Source: Bacilli bacterium (lineage in GTDB: Bacteria; Bacillota_I; Bacilli_A; ML615J-28; CAG-313). Taken from it: 28,056 bases of DNA. A program made the translations under genes and the position numbers. Location of the stretch: positions 1-28,056 of the forward strand of contig CAADXH010000092.1 in the NCBI GenBank assembly GCA_900752975.1. Direction: 5' to 3'. Positions within the stretch are counted from its first letter, which is position 1; each line of letters begins with the position of its first letter. Shown here in pieces: positions 1 to 8,475 of the stretch. The notes under the pieces were generated by a model. It saw nothing but the letters and a program-made list of their open reading frames with translations. It was not told where the DNA came from and ran no database searches.

Positions 1-5
1 CCCAT
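1..5 (-). CDS. start of a gene that runs off the left edge (partial)
   Basis: On the minus strand an AAAGGAGATGATATT stretch (bases 6-20) precedes an ATG at 5-3, followed by GG. GGAG lies about eight bases before the ATG, so this looks like the ribosome site and first codon of the next minus-strand gene. Nothing can be said about its product. The gap between it and the GH18 terminator is under 25 bases, so any promoter for it must overlap that terminator region or lie further upstream. Confidence 0.4.
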
Positions 6-39
6 AATATCATCTCCTTTACCCTATTATATCATAACA

Positions 40-76
40 AAAAATGTAGACACTTTTTTGTGTCTACATTTATTTT
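40..76 (-). terminator. intrinsic terminator after the GH18 lipoprotein gene
   Basis: Perfect 11-bp inverted repeat AATGTAGACAC / GTGTCTACATT (43-53 and 60-70) with a six-base loop. On the minus strand it is followed by a T run, as expected for a rho-independent terminator about 35 bases past the stop codon at 106. Confidence 0.85.
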
Positions 77-105
77 ACCATTTCAACCTCCTAGTTCTTC
101 TTTTC

Positions 106-3100
106 TTATAGATTATCACAAATTGTATTTACAACTGTGTCTGTAGCATCTTCGCCATAGGCCCATACCATAATTCCCATGCCATTTGCCTTCGCGTAGT
201 TACATTTTTCTTTTACTCCTTCACTACTATCGAAAGTAATAAAGATTTTATCAGTTTGGTTATATAAATATGAACCTACAACTTTACCATTATTATACTC
301 AGTATATTTAACATAATTACTATCATTCATTAAAATACTGATTGCACTATAGTAAATTGTTCCACTCGCATATGATCCCGATACGCCATCTAATTTTGTT
401 AATTTTCCGGCAATACCAAGAGCTGGATTTGATGCACTCATATCTACTGTACCAGTTACTTTATATGTTTTTCCGTATGCGGCTGAACCAAGGATTACTT
501 TTTCTCTACTTAGGCCAAGTTTAATAAATTGTTCAGCTCCATATACAGCTCCAAAACGATAATTGTTTGAAGCACCACTTGCATAGCAGCTTGAAACATG
601 TGATGTATAATTTGTGTTATTCAAATCATATGACATGACATTAACATAATCACAATAAGTATTAATACCACCAACTTCAGCATTACCTACAAAATCATAT
701 CTAGATGAACCCCATGATGTAGCAGGGATTGCGGCAGAGATAATGTAAGGTGAGCCACCTTCATCTTGAATTGCATCTAAGCCTTGTCTTAAATCACGTA
801 ATAATTTATTTAAATTTTTTTGGTCGATTTCAGTTGTAAATCCATCTAAACCAGAAGTACCTGGGAATTCCCAGTCAATGTCAACACCATCAAAATTATA
901 GGTTTTAACTAAATTAATAATGTTATCAACAAATGTTTTTCTAGTTGAATCGGTATTACAAAGTTGTACCATCGCTTGAAGTGGAGCTTTATTTGCTCCA
1001 TCTATAACAAGTAATACTCTAATACCATCATTTTTTAGTTGTTTTACAACATTTAAATAAGTCGTATCAATAGTAACTGTGCCATTTGCTTGAGGAATGC
1101 CAAAAGCATAGTAAATCATATTCATATTTTCTCTAAACTTTTGTGAAAACATTGTTCCTTCTGCTTTATATCTTGCACTATTATTTGTATAACTAGATGC
1201 CGATGAAACCGCGAAGTATACAGCCTTTGGATTAGACATATCATCAAAAGTAACCGGATTAATAGTAATTACTTTTTCTTTAGTTACTTCCGTTTCACCA
1301 TTATTAATTTTTACGAACACCTTCACAGTTTGTTTTTGATGAGTTTGATATAAACGATTTGTGTAACCTTGATCACCATCAATAGTATATAGATTAGGAT
1401 TTTCACTACTCCAAGTTAATGTAGCACCATCAAATTTCTTTGGTAAATAATCTAGGGTATCAGAAGTTACAACATCACTAACCATACTTAGAATATCATC
1501 AACTGAACTTTCTACCCATCTTGCATAAAGAATTATATTTGTTGTAGTATTTTCTGATATTTCCGTAACCTTATCACCTGAGAATGTTGGATTATCATAC
1601 CAACCAATAAATGTATAACCTGCTTTTGTTGGAGTAGGTAAAGTTGTTGCTTTTCCTTCAACATAATATGGTTTATAAGTGAAGTTTTCGGTATCACTTA
1701 CAAGAATTAGTGAGTGAATTCGTGAAGTACTTCTTGTAAAAGTAACATCAACATTTATTGATCCAGTATTTAAACTATTTAAATCATTTGAGAATTCAAC
1801 TAAATCGCCTACTTGAACATTGAAACCTACTAGTGTTTGATATTTATTAGAAGTATCACCAGAATAAGCAAGTAATAAATAATCATAGCTGGTAGGATTA
1901 TTTTCACCACTTAAGGCAATACTTGTGACAACATAACTGCCATTAGTATAATTAATACCTATACGGTACCAAAATTTAGAAGAACCTAATTGTACACCAG
2001 CTTTAAATAATTCTAAGCCCATATACATATCAAAACCAGTTGTAGCATTTTGAGTATTATAAGCATTTATATTAATACTACCAACATTAGTACGTTTTTC
2101 AATAAAATTAGCATAGAAAACTAAATCTTCTTGTACAGCATTTAGATAATCATATGTTGTAAAGTCAGCTAGTGTCCAACCTGCAAAATCATATCCTTCA
2201 AGACTAACCGTTGGAACTTCACTTATTCTAAGACCTCTTTTTACAGTTTCTTTACTTACTATTATTCCACCATTAATAAATGTAACTGTATGCGTAACTC
2301 TTCTAAATCTTGCATATACTGTCGCATCAGCACTAACTGTAGTTACTCTATTTCCGCCTTCTTCACTATCATACCAACCTAAGAAATCATAATTCATTCT
2401 TTCAATAGTTGGAAGTGTAACTGTTGATGATGCACGTTTTTGAAGATTTAAGCTACCAACACCTGGCACATGGTCAAGTGCGTAATGGACACGTGGTGAA
2501 CGTTCAACTGTAAACCATGCATATTTAGTAGTTAGAGTACTAGATGTAAAATAGAAGAATTTACATGTATCAACAAATGCGGCCCAACTGCTATAGAAGA
2601 AATCATTACCATGAATATCATTTTTAGTATATCCTTCATCAGTACGCCAATAAGCAAAAAATACTTCTAAGAATTCTAAGAATTCAACATATTTATTATT
2701 TTGATAACAATAACCAATAAAATGAGTAGTTGGTTGCGTTTCAAAAGTTCCATTTTCTTCAATTGATAAATAGTATTTGCCAAACGCATTACCAACGCCA
2801 GCTAATTCACTTCTACCATTTGCATCCCAATTTTTACAATAAATTAGGAAATCAGAAAGGTTATTGACACCTAAACTAAGCATATCACAATCAGTATTAT
2901 TTAATAAGAAATCATAATAATCAGTGAAGAATGCTTCATATAGTTCATCTTTTGTTTCATAGTGTTCATAACCTAATTCATAGTCAATAGTAAACATATT
3001 TTCTATATCAAGTTTACTAAAAGTAATGTTTACTTGACCATCTGTAAGTGATGTAATATCTGTTGAAAATTCAATAACATCACCAACTTCAAAATTGGCA

Positions 3101-4317
3101 TTTACAAAATCATCATTCTTATAAGCTAAAATTAAATAATCATAATCTTTAACTAATGATTCACCACTTGGCATAACTTCTGTTACGACATAGTCAGTTC
3201 CCATAACTGTTATTGCGACTTTATGCCAGTATATTGATGAGCCTAAAGTTACACCCTTCTTGTATAATCTGATACCTTCATACATTGGGTATCCTTCAAG
3301 TGCACCTTGAGTATTATATCCACAAATAGTAAGTTTTTTATCACTAATTTGAGGAAGTACTTCTTCTTTTGTCTTATGACAAACTGAACAAGTAAATACT
3401 TTTAAACCCGTTGAGGTTGTAGTGGCAGGAATTGTCACAACTCCTTCATCCCAAGTATGAGCCCCAACTTCTGATTTTTTACCACACACACATTCTTTCC
3501 AGTGGTCGTTACCATCACTCTTATAATCTTCACTATATGTGTGATCAAGTTTACCAATCTCTTCATATGTTGTGTAGTCACATCTATTACATGTATCATA
3601 TGGCTTATAACCAGATTCAGTACATGTTGCGGCTTTTCCTTCATGATGAACTATATCGTGATTTAACGCATCTATGGTTTCAGTTTCTATTGTTTCATGA
3701 CATCTTGTACATTCTTTATGTCTTGTTCCTGATTCTAAGCATGTTGCATCCTTATCAGTTATCCATTCACTTGGGATATGATTTAATGCATTTATAGTTT
3801 CTGTTTCTAATGTTTCATGACATCTTGTACATTCTTTATGTCTTGTACCTGATTCTAAGCATGTTGCATCCTTATCAGTTATCCATTCACTTGGGATATG
3901 ATTTAATGCTGGAATTTTCTCATATGTAGTATAATCGCATTCTTCACAAGTATCATATGGTTTATAACCATCTTCGGTACATGTTGCAGTTTTTCCTTCA
4001 TGATGAACAATCTTATGCTCATGAGTTAATTTACTTAATGTTTCTTGTTTAGTTGCTTCACAAACTGTACAAGTATATTCTTTTGTGCCTTCTTCTTCAA
4101 GAGTTGGTGTTTTTATTATGACACCATCATTCCATTTGTGAAATTCTTTATCACTAACTTTGTTCTTGTGTTCACAAGTAGCTTCGTGATAATGATATTC
4201 CTCATTGTAACTCCATTCATCACTAAACGTATGTACATGATCAGTTTCGTTAACACAGCCCGTAATAAGTAAAGTAATAAACATTAACAGTATAATTTGT
4301 ATTCTTTTAAATTTCAT
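106..4317 (-). CDS. large mosaic surface lipoprotein with C-terminal GH18 (chitinase-like) domain
   Basis: 1403-residue predicted lipoprotein. It has a basic-hydrophobic signal ending in lipobox ITG|C21, so it should be lipid-anchored outside the membrane. Domains in order: about 50-325, seven Cys-pair modules of about 40 residues (CxxC spaced by CTE/CLE..G..), two of them 95% identical at DNA level; about 326-434, an unnamed beta-rich module (GYNTQ..Y.MY.G..L); about 435-640, an unrecognised region rich in Y, F and W; about 640-740, InlB-type B-repeats (GWYD..G, YARF); about 746-861, a second copy of the unnamed module; about 880-925, another InlB-type repeat; about 930-1020, an atrophied Ig-like domain; about 1030-1403, GH18. 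The GH18 signature DGVDIDWE has its catalytic acid at E1150 and is followed by MSYDL and a final VWAYG Trp. GH18 enzymes cleave chitin or other GlcNAc polymers, including peptidoglycan-like glycans; the substrate here is unknown. Start is ATG 4317 behind AAGGGGGGC. It is a single-gene unit. Confidence 0.9.
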   Translation of the reverse strand: MKFKRIQIILLMFITLLITGCVNETDHVHTFSDEWSYNEEYHYHEATCEHKNKVSDKEFHKWNDGVIIKTPTLEEEGTKEYTCTVCEATKQETLSKLTHEHKIVHHEGKTATCTEDGYKPYDTCEECDYTTYEKIPALNHIPSEWITDKDATCLESGTRHKECTRCHETLETETINALNHIPSEWITDKDATCLESGTRHKECTRCHETIETETIDALNHDIVHHEGKAATCTESGYKPYDTCNRCDYTTYEEIGKLDHTYSEDYKSDGNDHWKECVCGKKSEVGAHTWDEGVVTIPATTTSTGLKVFTCSVCHKTKEEVLPQISDKKLTICGYNTQGALEGYPMYEGIRLYKKGVTLGSSIYWHKVAITVMGTDYVVTEVMPSGESLVKDYDYLILAYKNDDFVNANFEVGDVIEFSTDITSLTDGQVNITFSKLDIENMFTIDYELGYEHYETKDELYEAFFTDYYDFLLNNTDCDMLSLGVNNLSDFLIYCKNWDANGRSELAGVGNAFGKYYLSIEENGTFETQPTTHFIGYCYQNNKYVEFLEFLEVFFAYWRTDEGYTKNDIHGNDFFYSSWAAFVDTCKFFYFTSSTLTTKYAWFTVERSPRVHYALDHVPGVGSLNLQKRASSTVTLPTIERMNYDFLGWYDSEEGGNRVTTVSADATVYARFRRVTHTVTFINGGIIVSKETVKRGLRISEVPTVSLEGYDFAGWTLADFTTYDYLNAVQEDLVFYANFIEKRTNVGSININAYNTQNATTGFDMYMGLELFKAGVQLGSSKFWYRIGINYTNGSYVVTSIALSGENNPTSYDYLLLAYSGDTSNKYQTLVGFNVQVGDLVEFSNDLNSLNTGSINVDVTFTRSTSRIHSLILVSDTENFTYKPYYVEGKATTLPTPTKAGYTFIGWYDNPTFSGDKVTEISENTTTNIILYARWVESSVDDILSMVSDVVTSDTLDYLPKKFDGATLTWSSENPNLYTIDGDQGYTNRLYQTHQKQTVKVFVKINNGETEVTKEKVITINPVTFDDMSNPKAVYFAVSSASSYTNNSARYKAEGTMFSQKFRENMNMIYYAFGIPQANGTVTIDTTYLNVVKQLKNDGIRVLLVIDGANKAPLQAMVQLCNTDSTRKTFVDNIINLVKTYNFDGVDIDWEFPGTSGLDGFTTEIDQKNLNKLLRDLRQGLDAIQDEGGSPYIISAAIPATSWGSSRYDFVGNAEVGGINTYCDYVNVMSYDLNNTNYTSHVSSCYASGASNNYRFGAVYGAEQFIKLGLSREKVILGSAAYGKTYKVTGTVDMSASNPALGIAGKLTKLDGVSGSYASGTIYYSAISILMNDSNYVKYTEYNNGKVVGSYLYNQTDKIFITFDSSEGVKEKCNYAKANGMGIMVWAYGEDATDTVVNTICDNL
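3661..3900 (-). repeat. two tandem 120-bp repeats inside the lipoprotein gene
   Basis: Bases 3661-3780 and 3781-3900 are in register and differ at about 6 of 120 positions by eye. Each encodes a 40-residue module with the pattern C-4-G-x-x-x-x-x-C-x-x-C. More diverged relatives flank them (about 3541-3660 and 3901-4020), so this is an array with one recent duplication. Confidence 0.9.
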
Positions 4318-4339
4318 AATGCCCCCCTTATTCTATTTG

Positions 4340-4345
4340 ATTATA
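4340..4345 (-). promoter_or_regulatory. extended -10 promoter of the GH18 lipoprotein gene
   Basis: The minus strand reads TGGTATAAT, a consensus -10 with the TGn extension, about 22 bases before the ATG at 4317. No good -35 is seen, which fits an extended -10 promoter. Confidence 0.6.
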
Positions 4346-4400
4346 CCATATTTTTAAGTTTTATGCTAGTCTTTAAATTTTAAAATTTTTGGTAATTATG

Positions 4401-4440
4401 CAGTTAAAAACACAGTAATCAATTGTTACTGTGTTTTGAT
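4401..4440 (-). terminator. terminator overlapping the last codons of the downstream ABC gene
   Basis: Perfect 12-bp inverted repeat AAAACACAGTAA / TTACTGTGTTTT (4407-4418, 4426-4437) with a seven-base loop. The upstream arm encodes the end of the ABC protein and the loop holds its TGA stop (4419-4421), so the terminator is embedded in the coding end. Confidence 0.85.
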
Positions 4441-6224
4441 AAAGATTCATTGTATAATTTTGCTTGGGCTTCAAATAATTCGTAGTATTTGCCATGTTTG
4501 TGCATTAATTCTAGATGAGTTCCTTCTTCAACTATTTTACCACTATCTAACATATAAATGTAATCAACATTTACAATTGTGGATAGACGGTGAGAAATAA
4601 TGATGATTGTCTTATTCATTTCATCAGCAAGTTTTAAAATACGATCATTTACTTCTTTTTCCGCAAGAGGATCTAGGGCACTTGTTGGTTCATCTAATAT
4701 AGCTATTTGAGCATTTGAGGCAAATACCCTCGCAATCGCAAGTTTTTGTCTTTCACCACCTGAAAGTTCTAAACCTTCATTTGAAAATTCTTTTGTTAAA
4801 ATTGTATTAATACCATTTGGAAGATTTTTTATTTTATCATATAAACCTGCATTTTGTAATGCCCTAACCACAAGTTCTTCTTCCTCTTTTGTTTCAACTT
4901 CTTTCATTAAAACATTTTCTGAAACTGTTGCACAATAAATTTGAAAGTTTTGAAGAACTGTTGTAAATTGTTTAGTTATTGAACGATCTTTAAAGTCTAA
5001 ATAAGTCTCATCATCCATAAGAACAGATCCACTATCGGGATTATAAAGCTTTAACATAAGCTTGGTTAATGTGGTTTTACCCGCTCCATTGTAACCGATT
5101 ATCGCAATCTTTTCACCTTTTTTGATTGTCATATTGATATTTTGAAGGGAGAAGCCTTCTTCATTTGGATATTTGAAACCTACATTATCAAGTTTTATAC
5201 TATCATTAAAACTTGCATTTTTCAAGTTATCTTGATTTTCTTCTTGGTAATTCATCAACCACATAAAATCAGATATTTCCCGCATATTTCGGTTATAACT
5301 ACTAAATGAATGCGAAAGATTATAAAAGCGGCTATTAAACCTTGAAACAGCACCTGAAAGCGTAACAAATTTTGATAACAACATTCCTTTAAAGAAAACT
5401 TTATACATTAAATAGGCATAGGTAACAAAAGCATTGATAAAGTGGTACATAAAATCTTCACAATAATATAGTGGTAAAGTTTTACGATAAACTTTTGTGG
5501 ATTTTTCTTCAATACATTTGTATGCATCCTCTTGCATATCAATTAGTAAGGCTGGTATTTTGGTAGTTTTAACATCCATTGCATATTTATCAAGGTAGAA
5601 TGTACGGTTAACATATCCTTGTACACGACGTTCTGATTCGGTATTCTTGTATAATCCATGATTTATTTTGTTTATCTTCAAATAACAAAGTAATGAAATA
5701 GTTGAGGCAACAAGAGTCACTACAAATAAGATTGGGACACTTACTACAATATAGGCAACAAGCACGGCAGCTTGGAAAACACTGTTAAGCATATCAACTA
5801 ATGCATCATACGCATTAATACTTCTTAAATCTTGATTCATAGCTCTTGATAGTTGATCATATTTAATGGGGTCATCAAAATGACCAATATGTAAAAGTTT
5901 AGCTCTATCAAATAATTCATGTTGAATCTTTTTAATCCATTTATGTCTACATCTCATTCTTACATAGCCATTATTAGAGATATTAATTATTCTAATTAAA
6001 GTTGTGATACTAACTATCATAATGATAAAAATAAATGCATCAATAAATTTTGTATCTTTTAATTCTAACATCTTAATTAGATGTTCGGTCGTATATAAAT
6101 CAATGTACACCGCAAAAGCATTAAGGATAATTTTTACAATTCCTGATAAAATATAAAATGGCACATATTTTCCGACATATCCTACAAGTTTACAAGTAGT
6201 CTTCATATTATTCATAGTCATCAC
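4419..6224 (-). CDS. ABC exporter half-transporter, ATP-binding/permease (second of pair)
   Basis: 601-residue half-transporter: an N-terminal six-helix exporter membrane domain (about 1-310) fused to an ABC ATPase. Walker A GYNGAGKTT lies near residue 375, signature LSGGERQK near 485, Walker B ILDEPTSALDP near 505 and the H-switch ISHRLS near 545, all intact. It overlaps the upstream half-transporter by 17 bases, so the two are probably translated together and pair as a heterodimer. Such pairs export drugs, peptides or lipids; nothing in the sequence fixes the substrate. The first in-frame start is GTG at 6224. An ATG at 6215, eight bases after AGGTAGG, may be the true start. Expression should follow the XRE regulator and the leader at 8319-8504. 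Confidence 0.9.
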   Translation of the reverse strand: MMTMNNMKTTCKLVGYVGKYVPFYILSGIVKIILNAFAVYIDLYTTEHLIKMLELKDTKFIDAFIFIIMIVSITTLIRIINISNNGYVRMRCRHKWIKKIQHELFDRAKLLHIGHFDDPIKYDQLSRAMNQDLRSINAYDALVDMLNSVFQAAVLVAYIVVSVPILFVVTLVASTISLLCYLKINKINHGLYKNTESERRVQGYVNRTFYLDKYAMDVKTTKIPALLIDMQEDAYKCIEEKSTKVYRKTLPLYYCEDFMYHFINAFVTYAYLMYKVFFKGMLLSKFVTLSGAVSRFNSRFYNLSHSFSSYNRNMREISDFMWLMNYQEENQDNLKNASFNDSIKLDNVGFKYPNEEGFSLQNINMTIKKGEKIAIIGYNGAGKTTLTKLMLKLYNPDSGSVLMDDETYLDFKDRSITKQFTTVLQNFQIYCATVSENVLMKEVETKEEEELVVRALQNAGLYDKIKNLPNGINTILTKEFSNEGLELSGGERQKLAIARVFASNAQIAILDEPTSALDPLAEKEVNDRILKLADEMNKTIIIISHRLSTIVNVDYIYMLDSGKIVEEGTHLELMHKHGKYYELFEAQAKLYNESLSKHSNN

Positions 6225-8019
6225 CTACCTTTTGGTATTCTTCGGCTTGAACTAAGAACATATGACGATACCTTCCATTTTCATTTTTCATTAATTCTTC
6301 GTGTGTACCTTGTTCTTTGATTTCACCATCTTCAAATAGATAAATTTTATCAGCACTAATCGTGGTTGAGAAACGATGAGAGATAAATATTAAAGTTTTA
6401 TTAACACTATAATTAAAGATTTCTTCAAATACCTTGCTTTCGGCTAGTGGATCTAATGCACTATTAGGTTCATCAAGTAGTAGTATTTCCGCATCACTCG
6501 CAAAGATTCTAGCAATTACTAGTTTTTGCCTTTCACCACCTGAAAGTTCCATTCCTTCTTTGTCAAATTCTTTGGTACAATTTGCATAGATACCTTTTTC
6601 ATGACTCATAACTTTATCATATAATCCTACTTTCTTTAAAGCATCAATTGCCCGTTTTTCATCTTCTTTATTTTGAGGTTTACGCATCAAAATATTTTCA
6701 ATTACGCTCACCGCAAATATCTGATAATTTTGAAATACACAAGCGAATTTTTCCCTTATATTACATGGCTTTATATCAGTATAACAAATATCATTATAAG
6801 TAATTGTTCCACTACTAGCATCATAAAGGCGAAGTAATAATTTAATAAATGTGGTTTTACCAGCTCCATTTTCACCTACAATCGCAATTTTTTCACCATT
6901 TTGAATTTTCATATTTAAGTTTTTAATGGTTGGATTAAAACTTGCCGGATAAGTAAAACTAACATCTGTAAACTCTATTTTCTCAAAATTTTTCATTTCT
7001 TTATCATAGCTTTTACCACTTATTTCAAGAGTAGATACTGTATCCATAACTCGGTAGTAGTCTTCACGGTAAACGATGTTTTCTTTTAAATTGGCAATTC
7101 CTGATGATAGATTGTCAATTATAGCTGTTAGAGTATAACTTGCTCCCATCAGTGATGCTAAAATAACAATGTTTTGAGTTTTAATGGTTCTATAAGCCAC
7201 AAATGATAAAGCAACGACAACAACTGTTTTAAGGAGTATTTCACTGATAGAGTATAAAATTTGACTTTTAACACGTAAGCTATCAAAGTTTTTTAATACT
7301 TGATTACCTATTTTATCATTTCTTTTTAAATACATTGGGGTAATATCAGTAGTTTTAACATCGATTGCGGAATCTTTAAGAAAGAAAACTCTTTTAATAT
7401 ATCCTCTTTCTCTTACTAATTGCATATTTTTATCCCCTAATTTATGATTCAGTTTTGATGTTACACTTGATATAAAGAAAACAATAATCCCAATTATGAT
7501 ACCATAGATAAGAATTAATGGACTAAAAAATGAAAAAATCGTACCAATACTAAGTAGTGAAGTTAAGCTAGTTATGAAGTTATTAAATGACCAAAATGTT
7601 GATTCCATATAATCAGATGCCTCATTAATTGCTTTTTGATATGAATTAAGGAAATCCATTGATTGGTATGTATCATAATCAACTTCTTGAATTTTTTGAT
7701 ATAACTGTTTCGCAACATAATTTGCCAAGTATCTTGATATACGGTCTGTCATTATATTATAATTATATATGCTAATTGCACTAAAAAGCATCCTTCCTAA
7801 TGTAAATCCTATACAAGCATAAATTACATATTTATATCCTTCCATATTAGGTGATTTTTGATAAATGGTTCCTAAATAACCAATAATACCAATTGGCACT
7901 AAATCATAGAATAAATTTATTAGGATATTAATAACTGATACCAATATAAATCTTTTATCAATTTTAAATATTAACTTTATATATTCAAATGCACTATGTT
8001 TCTTTTTGTTAATTTCCAT
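6208..8019 (-). CDS. ABC exporter half-transporter, ATP-binding/permease (first of pair)
   Basis: 603-residue half-transporter: exporter membrane domain (about 1-320, several long hydrophobic stretches) then the nucleotide-binding domain. Walker A GENGAGKTT lies near 381, signature LSGGERQK near 491 and Walker B LLLDEPNSALDP near 515. The catalytic Glu is present, and N replaces the more usual T in EPTSALD. Both members of the pair therefore keep apparently active ATPase sites, unlike many heterodimers with one degenerate site. The ATG lies two bases after the XRE gene stop, with GAGGAG inside the end of that gene as a rather distant ribosome site, implying coupling. Both halves carry a TKEF..EG.(E)LSGG stretch, a sign of close kinship. 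The substrate is unknown. Confidence 0.9.
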   Translation of the reverse strand: MEINKKKHSAFEYIKLIFKIDKRFILVSVINILINLFYDLVPIGIIGYLGTIYQKSPNMEGYKYVIYACIGFTLGRMLFSAISIYNYNIMTDRISRYLANYVAKQLYQKIQEVDYDTYQSMDFLNSYQKAINEASDYMESTFWSFNNFITSLTSLLSIGTIFSFFSPLILIYGIIIGIIVFFISSVTSKLNHKLGDKNMQLVRERGYIKRVFFLKDSAIDVKTTDITPMYLKRNDKIGNQVLKNFDSLRVKSQILYSISEILLKTVVVVALSFVAYRTIKTQNIVILASLMGASYTLTAIIDNLSSGIANLKENIVYREDYYRVMDTVSTLEISGKSYDKEMKNFEKIEFTDVSFTYPASFNPTIKNLNMKIQNGEKIAIVGENGAGKTTFIKLLLRLYDASSGTITYNDICYTDIKPCNIREKFACVFQNYQIFAVSVIENILMRKPQNKEDEKRAIDALKKVGLYDKVMSHEKGIYANCTKEFDKEGMELSGGERQKLVIARIFASDAEILLLDEPNSALDPLAESKVFEEIFNYSVNKTLIFISHRFSTTISADKIYLFEDGEIKEQGTHEELMKNENGRYRHMFLVQAEEYQKVGDDYE

Positions 8020-8021
8020 AT

Positions 8022-8234
8022 TTAATTTGTATTCTCCTCACTGAATAATTCATCTAATGTACAGTCCAAAATTCTTGTAATGGGAAGGACCATAGTTAGT
8101 GGGGGTAATGAAATATTTTGTTCCCATTTTGATATTGATTGTCTTGTAATATGTAACTGATCAGCAACATCCTTTTGAGTTAGTTTTGATCTTACCCTTA
8201 GTTTCCTAAAGCGATCTCCAAACTGTGTCTCCAT
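8022..8234 (-). CDS. XRE-family (Cro/C1-type) helix-turn-helix regulator
   Basis: 70-residue protein that is almost entirely one XRE helix-turn-helix domain. It shows KLRVRSKLTQKDVADQL, then the recognition-helix pattern TRQSISKWEQN, then a short tail ending LDELF. This class of tiny regulator often controls the ABC exporter beside it. Here it is the first normal-sized gene of the XRE-ABC-ABC operon, with two bases to the first ABC gene. Its ATG lies inside a short upstream ORF (8198-8296) in another frame; GAGG 12 bases before the ATG is a weak ribosome site, so translation may depend on that ORF. No ligand-binding domain is present. Autoregulation or repression of the operon is inference. 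Confidence 0.85.
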   Translation of the reverse strand: METQFGDRFRKLRVRSKLTQKDVADQLHITRQSISKWEQNISLPPLTMVLPITRILDCTLDELFSEENTN

Positions 8235-8296
8235 TTCTTATATTTTCCTCTTTCTTTCTGTGATATTTTATTTGGTTTAATTATTGAATTATACAT
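8198..8296 (-). CDS. short ORF (32 codons) overlapping the XRE gene start
   Basis: ATG at 8296 is preceded by AAAGGAGG with five bases of spacing, a much better ribosome site than that of the XRE gene. The ORF encodes a lysine-rich 32-residue peptide beginning MYNSIIKPNKIS and stops at 8198, 37 bases into the XRE gene in another frame. No family is recognised. It may be a real peptide, or a translation-coupling device that delivers ribosomes to the XRE start. It lies immediately after the leader terminator, so it is translated only on read-through transcripts. Confidence 0.45.
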   Translation of the reverse strand: MYNSIIKPNKISQKERGKYKKWRHSLEIALGN

Positions 8297-8318
8297 GTTT
8301 TTCCTCCTTTCTTAAATT

Positions 8319-8356
8319 TAAAAAAGCACTCCTAATAATAGAAGTGCACATTTTTT
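8319..8356 (-). terminator. leader terminator (attenuator) before the XRE-ABC-ABC operon
   Basis: The minus strand reads GCACTTC, an eight-base loop, GGAGTGC, then TTTTTT (arms 8341-8347 and 8326-8332, T run 8325-8320). The stem is seven pairs including one G-T wobble. It lies between a strong promoter and the operon genes, so it should stop part of the transcripts early. The flanking A/T runs make it look bidirectional. Confidence 0.7.
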
Positions 8357-8381
8357 CGTGTTTATTGGTAGTAAAAAAGTA

Positions 8382-8444
8382 TTACCACTGAGAACACAAA
8401 GATAGGTAATGACCACTTCTTAGGATATTTAATGTATTTAACAT
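8382..8444 (-). CDS. 20-codon leader ORF with near-perfect Shine-Dalgarno
   Basis: AAAGGAGGTGA matches the 16S anti-Shine-Dalgarno over about 11 bases and ends five bases before an ATG at 8444. The ATG frame gives a 20-residue peptide ending SLCSQW and stopping at 8382. The overlapping frame (HVKYIKYPKKW.., ending 8352) reads as a plausible small membrane peptide with a hydrophobic end LPIFVFSVVILFYYQ but has no start; one extra T after the ATG would open it. So this is either a leader peptide for attenuation or a frameshifted small membrane protein. Confidence 0.45.
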   Translation of the reverse strand: MLNTLNILRSGHYLSLCSQW

Positions 8445-8475
8445 GGTCGTCACCTCCTTTTATTCTTATATTATG

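Noticed and set aside
342..524. Plus-strand ORF inside the GH18 lipoprotein gene
   Set aside because: Shadow of the coding strand; no ribosome site and no sensible protein composition.
3432..4272. Plus- and minus-strand ORFs over the Cys-repeat region
   Set aside because: They arise from the repeat in other frames; the lipoprotein frame has a signal peptide and domains and explains the region.
6208..8019. ABC exporter as a bacteriocin exporter with peptidase domain
   Set aside because: No N-terminal C39 peptidase and no recognisable double-Gly precursor nearby; the pair is plain exporter-type.
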